From assembly GCA_964561705.1 (NCBI GenBank), contig CAZLQJ010000062.1:1-10070 (forward strand): DNA of 10,070 bases, written 5' to 3'. A model generated the notes under the pieces. The model saw nothing but the letters and a program-made list of their open reading frames with translations. It was not told where the DNA came from and did no database searches. Positions 6,779-10,070 of the stretch are shown here, piece after piece; the first letter of the stretch is position 1, and every line of letters starts with the position of its first letter. The DNA comes from HGM12587 sp964561705 (GTDB lineage Bacteria; Bacillota; Clostridia; Lachnospirales; Lachnospiraceae). Both the position numbers and the translations under genes were made by a program.

Positions 6779-8173
6779 GTGACGAATCTGATCGTAGAAT
6801 TGTCAAAATATGCACTGATATTGTTGATGGCATTATATACCTGTATGACATTTCTCTCATTTCGGATGAAAACAAAAAAATCGAAGGACTGGATGTTGTC
6901 AGAAATGACATTTGTCATGATTATTTTTCAAATTGTGGCATATCTTGTACTATATCTGAAATTGGGAGAGAGGGAAGAACTGATCTATTATTGTGGATTT
7001 CAAGTACTGTTTTTGCTTTTGGTCACGATATTGTGGAAATTGTTTTATAAAAATATCAACAATATTTTATTGTCCAATATGTGTATGCTGATTGCCATTG
7101 GTCTGGTGGTTCTGACTAGAATTAATTATGATAAGTCTGTTAGACAGTTTCAGATTATTGTGATCGCTATGCTGCTCAGTATGTTCGTCCCCGTGATTGT
7201 GCGGAAATGGAAAAAGCTGCAGGAATATGATCTGGTATACGGAGTGGTCGGACTCCTGATGTTGGGAGTGGTGTTAATTTTAAGTGCGGCTACGTATGGT
7301 GCCAATATTACTTTTACGATTGCGGGAGTTACGCTTCAGCCTTCGGAATTTGTAAAGATCCTGTTTGTATTTTATGTGGCAGGTAGATTTGCAAAATCTA
7401 CAGAATTTAAAGATGTTGTAATCACCACCGCTTTTGCAGCGGCACATGTACTCATTTTGGTGGCTTCCACAGATCTTGGCGGTGCATTGCTGCTTTTTGT
7501 AACCTATCTGGTAATGATCTATGTGGCTACGAAAAAGGCTATATACTGTGCAATTGGTCTGGGAGCCGGATGTGTTGCAGGTGTTGCAGCCTACCATCTG
7601 TTTTCTCATATTCAGGTGCGTGTGATGGCGTGGGTTGATCCGTGGAGCTGTATAGATAAAGAAGGATATCAGGTAGCGCAGTCTTTATTTGCGATTGGAA
7701 CCGGTGGCTGGACCGGTATGGGTCTGGGACAGGGACTGCCGAAAGGAATTCCGTTTGTAGAAAAAGATTCTATTTTTTCAGCAATTTCAGAAGAATTAGG
7801 TGGGATCTTTGCTGTCTGTGTGATTCTAATCTGTATGTGTATGTTTTTATCGTTTTTTAACCTGGCTATGAAGGTGAAAAATCGCTTTTATTGTTATGTA
7901 GCCATGGGATTGGGAACTCTGTATGCTGTGCAGGTACTTCTGACAGTGGGCGGTGTGATCAAATTTATTCCATTGACTGGGGTGACATTGCCGCTGGTAA
8001 GTTATGGTGGAAGCTCCATGTTGTCAACGCTGATCCTGCTGGGAATTGTACAGGGAATTAGTCTGATAATCTATGATGAGGAAAAAGAAGTTGAAAGAGA
8101 ACGAAAACAACTTGAAAGAGAAAAAAATCGAAGAAACGACAGGGAAAGAGAAAAAGAAGAGGAAAAAGCCTAA
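6779..8173 (+). CDS. SEDS family peptidoglycan glycosyltransferase (FtsW/RodA-like)
   Basis: 464 residues, starting at GTG. SEDS proteins polymerise lipid II into glycan strands, working with a class B PBP. About 12-13 hydrophobic segments are seen. The first ~90 residues add roughly three helices before the canonical ten-helix core. Core motifs: LQPSEFVKI (186-194), STDLGGALLLF (230-240), GYQVAQSLFAIGTGGWTGMGLGQG (296-319 region), SIFSAISEELGG (331-342), and TGVTLPLVSYGGSSML (400-415). The extracellular loop before GYQ reads W-V-D287-P-W-S-C291-I-D293-K-E, differing from the W-x-P-W-E-D-P pattern of E. coli FtsW. The C-terminus (~434-464) is a Glu/Arg/Lys-rich helix whose DNA also encodes the start of the PBP. 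It starts 1 base after the U32 stop. I cannot say whether it serves division or elongation; the zapA in the same operon leans toward division. Confidence 0.93.
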   Translation: MTNLIVELSKYALILLMALYTCMTFLSFRMKTKKSKDWMLSEMTFVMIIFQIVAYLVLYLKLGEREELIYYCGFQVLFLLLVTILWKLFYKNINNILLSNMCMLIAIGLVVLTRINYDKSVRQFQIIVIAMLLSMFVPVIVRKWKKLQEYDLVYGVVGLLMLGVVLILSAATYGANITFTIAGVTLQPSEFVKILFVFYVAGRFAKSTEFKDVVITTAFAAAHVLILVASTDLGGALLLFVTYLVMIYVATKKAIYCAIGLGAGCVAGVAAYHLFSHIQVRVMAWVDPWSCIDKEGYQVAQSLFAIGTGGWTGMGLGQGLPKGIPFVEKDSIFSAISEELGGIFAVCVILICMCMFLSFFNLAMKVKNRFYCYVAMGLGTLYAVQVLLTVGGVIKFIPLTGVTLPLVSYGGSSMLSTLILLGIVQGISLIIYDEEKEVERERKQLEREKNRRNDREREKEEEKA

Positions 8174-9569
8174 AAATCAGGAAATGCTGTATGTTGCATA
8201 TACTTTTTTGGGAATTTTTCTTTGCATGATCGGTTATTTCGTTTATTTTCAGACCATGGTCAGCAGTGATGTGATCACAAGTCCTTACAATAAGCGTCAG
8301 GATACTTTTGCAGACCGTGTGGTAAGAGGGGATATCCTGACCGATGATGGTACGGTGATCGCATACACCAAGGTTGCTTCTGATGGAACGGAAACCAGAG
8401 TCTACCCATATGAAAATATGTTTGCTCATGTGGCGGGGTATGCCTCTCATGGAAAAACGGGTGTGGAACTTTTGGCAAACTATCAGCTTTTGACTTCTCA
8501 TGCTTATTTTCTGGAGCGTTTTGTAAATGAGGTGCAGGAAGAAAAAAACAGAGGAGATCACGTGGTTACTACCCTGAATTTCGATCTGCAGAAGACCGCG
8601 TATGAAGCACTTGGAAATTATGATGGTGCCGTCATTGCTATGGAACCTTCTACGGGCAAGATCTTGGCTATGGTTTCCAAACCGGATTATGACCCAAACC
8701 GGATTGACGGTCACTGGGAAGAAATTTCTCAAAGCAGCGGAAGCGTTCTGGTTAATCGTGCCACGCAAGGATTATATCCTCCGGGGTCTACTTTTAAAAT
8801 TCTGACATTATTGGAATACATCAGAGAGGGCAATGATCCGTCGGAGTGGTCTTTTGAATGCAATGGAAGCTATACAGAAGAAGATGTGACAATTCGCTGT
8901 TATCATGGAAAAAGCCATGGAACATTAGATTTAAAGACAGCCTTTGCCAAGTCTTGCAATGGTGCCTTTGCCAGTATCGGTACAGGACTGGATCAGAAAA
9001 GCTTTAAAAATACCTGCGAGGAGTTTTTGTTTGATACGGAGCTTCCGCTGAGTATTCCTTACAAACAAAGTTCCATAGATCTTGATAAAAAGCTGGAAAC
9101 AGGAACCGCAATGCAGACTGCCATCGGACAGGCTACCACAGAAGTGACACCAATGCATATGGCGCTGATCACTTCGGCAATTGCCAATGGCGGTAATCTG
9201 ATGGAGCCTTATCTGATCGATTCGGTAGAAAATTATACAGGAGATCAGGTAAAGAAGTATATGCCATCTTCTTATGGAAAACTGATGACTGCCCGGGAAG
9301 CGGAAATTCTGACAGAGTATATGACGGAAGCGGTAACTTCAGGTACTGCGTCGAAATTGCAAAGCGACCGGTATACAGCGGCAGGAAAGACCGGTACGGC
9401 AGAATATTCCAGTGATAAAAATAAAAGCCATGCATGGTTCACAGGCTTCTCCAATGTGGAGGATCCGGATTTGGTGGTCTGCGTTGTGGTGGAAGGTGCA
9501 GGAGCAGGAAGTGAATATGCTGTTCCGATTGCAAGAAAACTTTTTGACACATATTATGCAAATAAATAA
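8073..9569 (+). CDS. Class B penicillin-binding protein (peptidoglycan transpeptidase), partner of the SEDS protein
   Basis: 498 residues from the ATG at 8073 (or 8076). A Lys/Glu-rich cytoplasmic N-terminus (1-37) precedes one membrane anchor (~38-60). The RGDILTDDG segment (85-93) is the class B entry motif, followed by a short dimerisation-type region (~95-165). The transpeptidase domain (~183-490) has the active-site S239-T-F-K242, S294-C-N296 and K439-T-G441 in GKTGTAE. It cross-links stem peptides outside the membrane and is a beta-lactam target. The layout resembles the RodA/PbpA pairs of other Gram-positives. The reading frame overlaps the SEDS gene by 101 bases. The Shine-Dalgarno at 8073 is weak (AGGGAA at 8052-8057, too far upstream), so a TTG at 8091 behind GAGG (8079-8082), or the ATG at 8184, remain possible starts. 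I favour the upstream starts because the basic stretch before the anchor is normal for this family. Confidence 0.92.
   Translation: MMRKKKLKENENNLKEKKIEETTGKEKKKRKKPKNQEMLYVAYTFLGIFLCMIGYFVYFQTMVSSDVITSPYNKRQDTFADRVVRGDILTDDGTVIAYTKVASDGTETRVYPYENMFAHVAGYASHGKTGVELLANYQLLTSHAYFLERFVNEVQEEKNRGDHVVTTLNFDLQKTAYEALGNYDGAVIAMEPSTGKILAMVSKPDYDPNRIDGHWEEISQSSGSVLVNRATQGLYPPGSTFKILTLLEYIREGNDPSEWSFECNGSYTEEDVTIRCYHGKSHGTLDLKTAFAKSCNGAFASIGTGLDQKSFKNTCEEFLFDTELPLSIPYKQSSIDLDKKLETGTAMQTAIGQATTEVTPMHMALITSAIANGGNLMEPYLIDSVENYTGDQVKKYMPSSYGKLMTAREAEILTEYMTEAVTSGTASKLQSDRYTAAGKTGTAEYSSDKNKSHAWFTGFSNVEDPDLVVCVVVEGAGAGSEYAVPIARKLFDTYYANK
8091..8122 (+). repeat. 11-bp direct repeat with 21-base period in the SEDS/PBP overlap
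   Basis: TTGAAAGAGAA occurs at 8091-8101 and again at 8112-8122, exactly 21 bases (seven codons) apart, within a strongly purine-rich stretch (about 8076-8165). It gives a seven-residue repeat in both overlapping proteins: VERERKQ/LEREKNR in the SEDS tail and LKENENN/LKEKKIE in the PBP head. Confidence 0.7.
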
Positions 9570-9580
9570 TCGTCAGGCGG

Positions 9581-9609
9581 TTGTATAAATCTTTGGAATT
9601 TGTTATAAT
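9581..9609 (+). promoter_or_regulatory. Sigma-A type promoter for the Nudix gene
   Basis: TTGTAT (9581-9586) is separated by 17 bases from a consensus TATAAT (9604-9609), which is preceded by TGT (9601-9603) and so has an extended -10 element. Initiation would fall near 9616, leaving a leader of about 40 bases before the Nudix ATG. It lies only 12 bases past the PBP stop, so the Nudix gene can be transcribed alone. No terminator is seen in front of it, so read-through from the operon is also possible. Confidence 0.82.
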
Positions 9610-9657
9610 GCTTTCAGGTCTTAAAAAGACACACCAGCAGGCATTGGAGGGATTGCA

Positions 9658-10070
9658 ATGATTGAAGCAACGAGTTGCGGCGGTGTGGTAATATTTCGAG
9701 GAAAGATCCTTCTTTTGTACAAAAATTATAAAAATAAGTACGAAGGATGGGTGTTGCCGAAAGGAACCGTAGAGGCAGGAGAGGATTATAAAGAAACTGC
9801 TGCCAGAGAAGTTCTGGAAGAAACGGGAGTCAATGCATCGATCATCAAGTATATTGGAAAGAGTCAGTATTCATTTCATGTACCAGAGGATACCGTGGAG
9901 AAGGATGTGCATTGGTACCTGATGATGTCGGATAGCTATTACAGCAAACCACAGCGTGAAGAGTATTTTGTGGATTCCGGTTATTACAAATATCATGAAG
10001 CATATCATCTTCTAAAATTTGCAAATGAAAAGCAGATTTTGGAAAGTGCATATCAGGAGTACATGGATTT
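9658..10070 (+). CDS. Nudix hydrolase, 3' end outside the window
   Basis: Open to the right edge, 137 residues visible. The start ATG has GGAGG (9646-9650) 7 bases upstream. Nudix enzymes cleave nucleoside diphosphates linked to another moiety, using a Mg-binding helix. The full 23-residue Nudix box is present at residues 36-58: G36-T-V-E-A-G-E42, then seven residues, then R50-E51-V-L-E54-E55-T-G57-V58, so all metal-binding positions are kept. It is preceded by the typical WVLPKG strand (31-36). The N-terminal SCGGVVIF strand and the segment VHWYLMM after the box also fit the fold. It resembles the small Ap4A or (d)NTP-type hydrolases, but the sequence does not fix a substrate. It has its own promoter, so it is probably a separate transcription unit from the PBP operon. 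Confidence 0.9.
   Translation, partial: MIEATSCGGVVIFRGKILLLYKNYKNKYEGWVLPKGTVEAGEDYKETAAREVLEETGVNASIIKYIGKSQYSFHVPEDTVEKDVHWYLMMSDSYYSKPQREEYFVDSGYYKYHEAYHLLKFANEKQILESAYQEYMD

Noticed and set aside
6505..6918. Antisense open frame of 137 codons spanning the U32/SEDS junction
   Set aside because: It lies opposite two well-supported genes, has a Phe/Ser/Arg-rich shadow composition, and no credible ribosome binding site.
8058..8768. Antisense open frame of 236 codons opposite the PBP
   Set aside because: Its length follows from the purine-rich sense strand lacking antisense stops; the sense frame holds the PBP anchor and active-site motifs.
9618..9630. Small hairpin GTCTT-AAA-AAGAC after the PBP, possible terminator
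   Set aside because: Only a 5-bp stem, no T-run follows, and it lies downstream of the Nudix promoter in its leader, so it would not act as the PBP terminator.

Overview
This window looks like the chromosome of a low-to-moderate GC Firmicute, most likely a gut Clostridium-type organism of the Lachnospiraceae. That is inferred from protein flavour, codon use, strong AGGAG-type ribosome binding sites and the gene order; no rRNA or other marker here fixes the species. Every gene I can support is on the + strand, and coding density is very high. No mobile element, tRNA, rRNA or CRISPR array is visible.

Layout: (1) 1-237 is the 3' end of an S1-domain gene (ribosomal protein S1 type) with a long acidic tail, closed by a strong intrinsic terminator at 252-281. 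(2) 330-2573 holds an RnfC-like and an RnfD-like gene with no rnfG, rnfE, rnfA or rnfB beside them. (3) 2570-4204 is ruvA-ruvB, the Holliday junction branch migration motor. (4) 4220-4561 is zapA, an FtsZ-ring associated protein. (5) 4558-6777 is a large U32-family protein of the RlhA type (rRNA hydroxylation). (6) 6779-9569 is a SEDS glycosyltransferase (FtsW/RodA family) overlapping a class B penicillin-binding protein. (7) 9658 to the window edge is the start of a Nudix hydrolase with its own good sigma-A promoter.

The eight genes from 330 to 9569 are separated by at most 21 bases, with two 4-base ATGA overlaps and one overlap of about 100 bases. They read as one operon of about 9.2 kb that mixes redox, recombination, divisome, ribosome modification and cell wall functions. 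No convincing promoter is visible for it downstream of the terminator.

The most interesting part is the RnfC/RnfD pair. RnfC keeps both four-cysteine Fe-S motifs but has lost the glycine-rich nucleotide/flavin loop (GLGGAGFPT type). RnfD keeps an acceptable flavinylation threonine but has lost other conserved Rnf motifs. With no other Rnf subunits nearby, this suggests a reduced or repurposed membrane electron-transfer module rather than a standard NADH:ferredoxin ion pump. Other points are the long SEDS/PBP dual-coding overlap with a 21-base periodic repeat, and an unusual catalytic-loop sequence in the SEDS protein.
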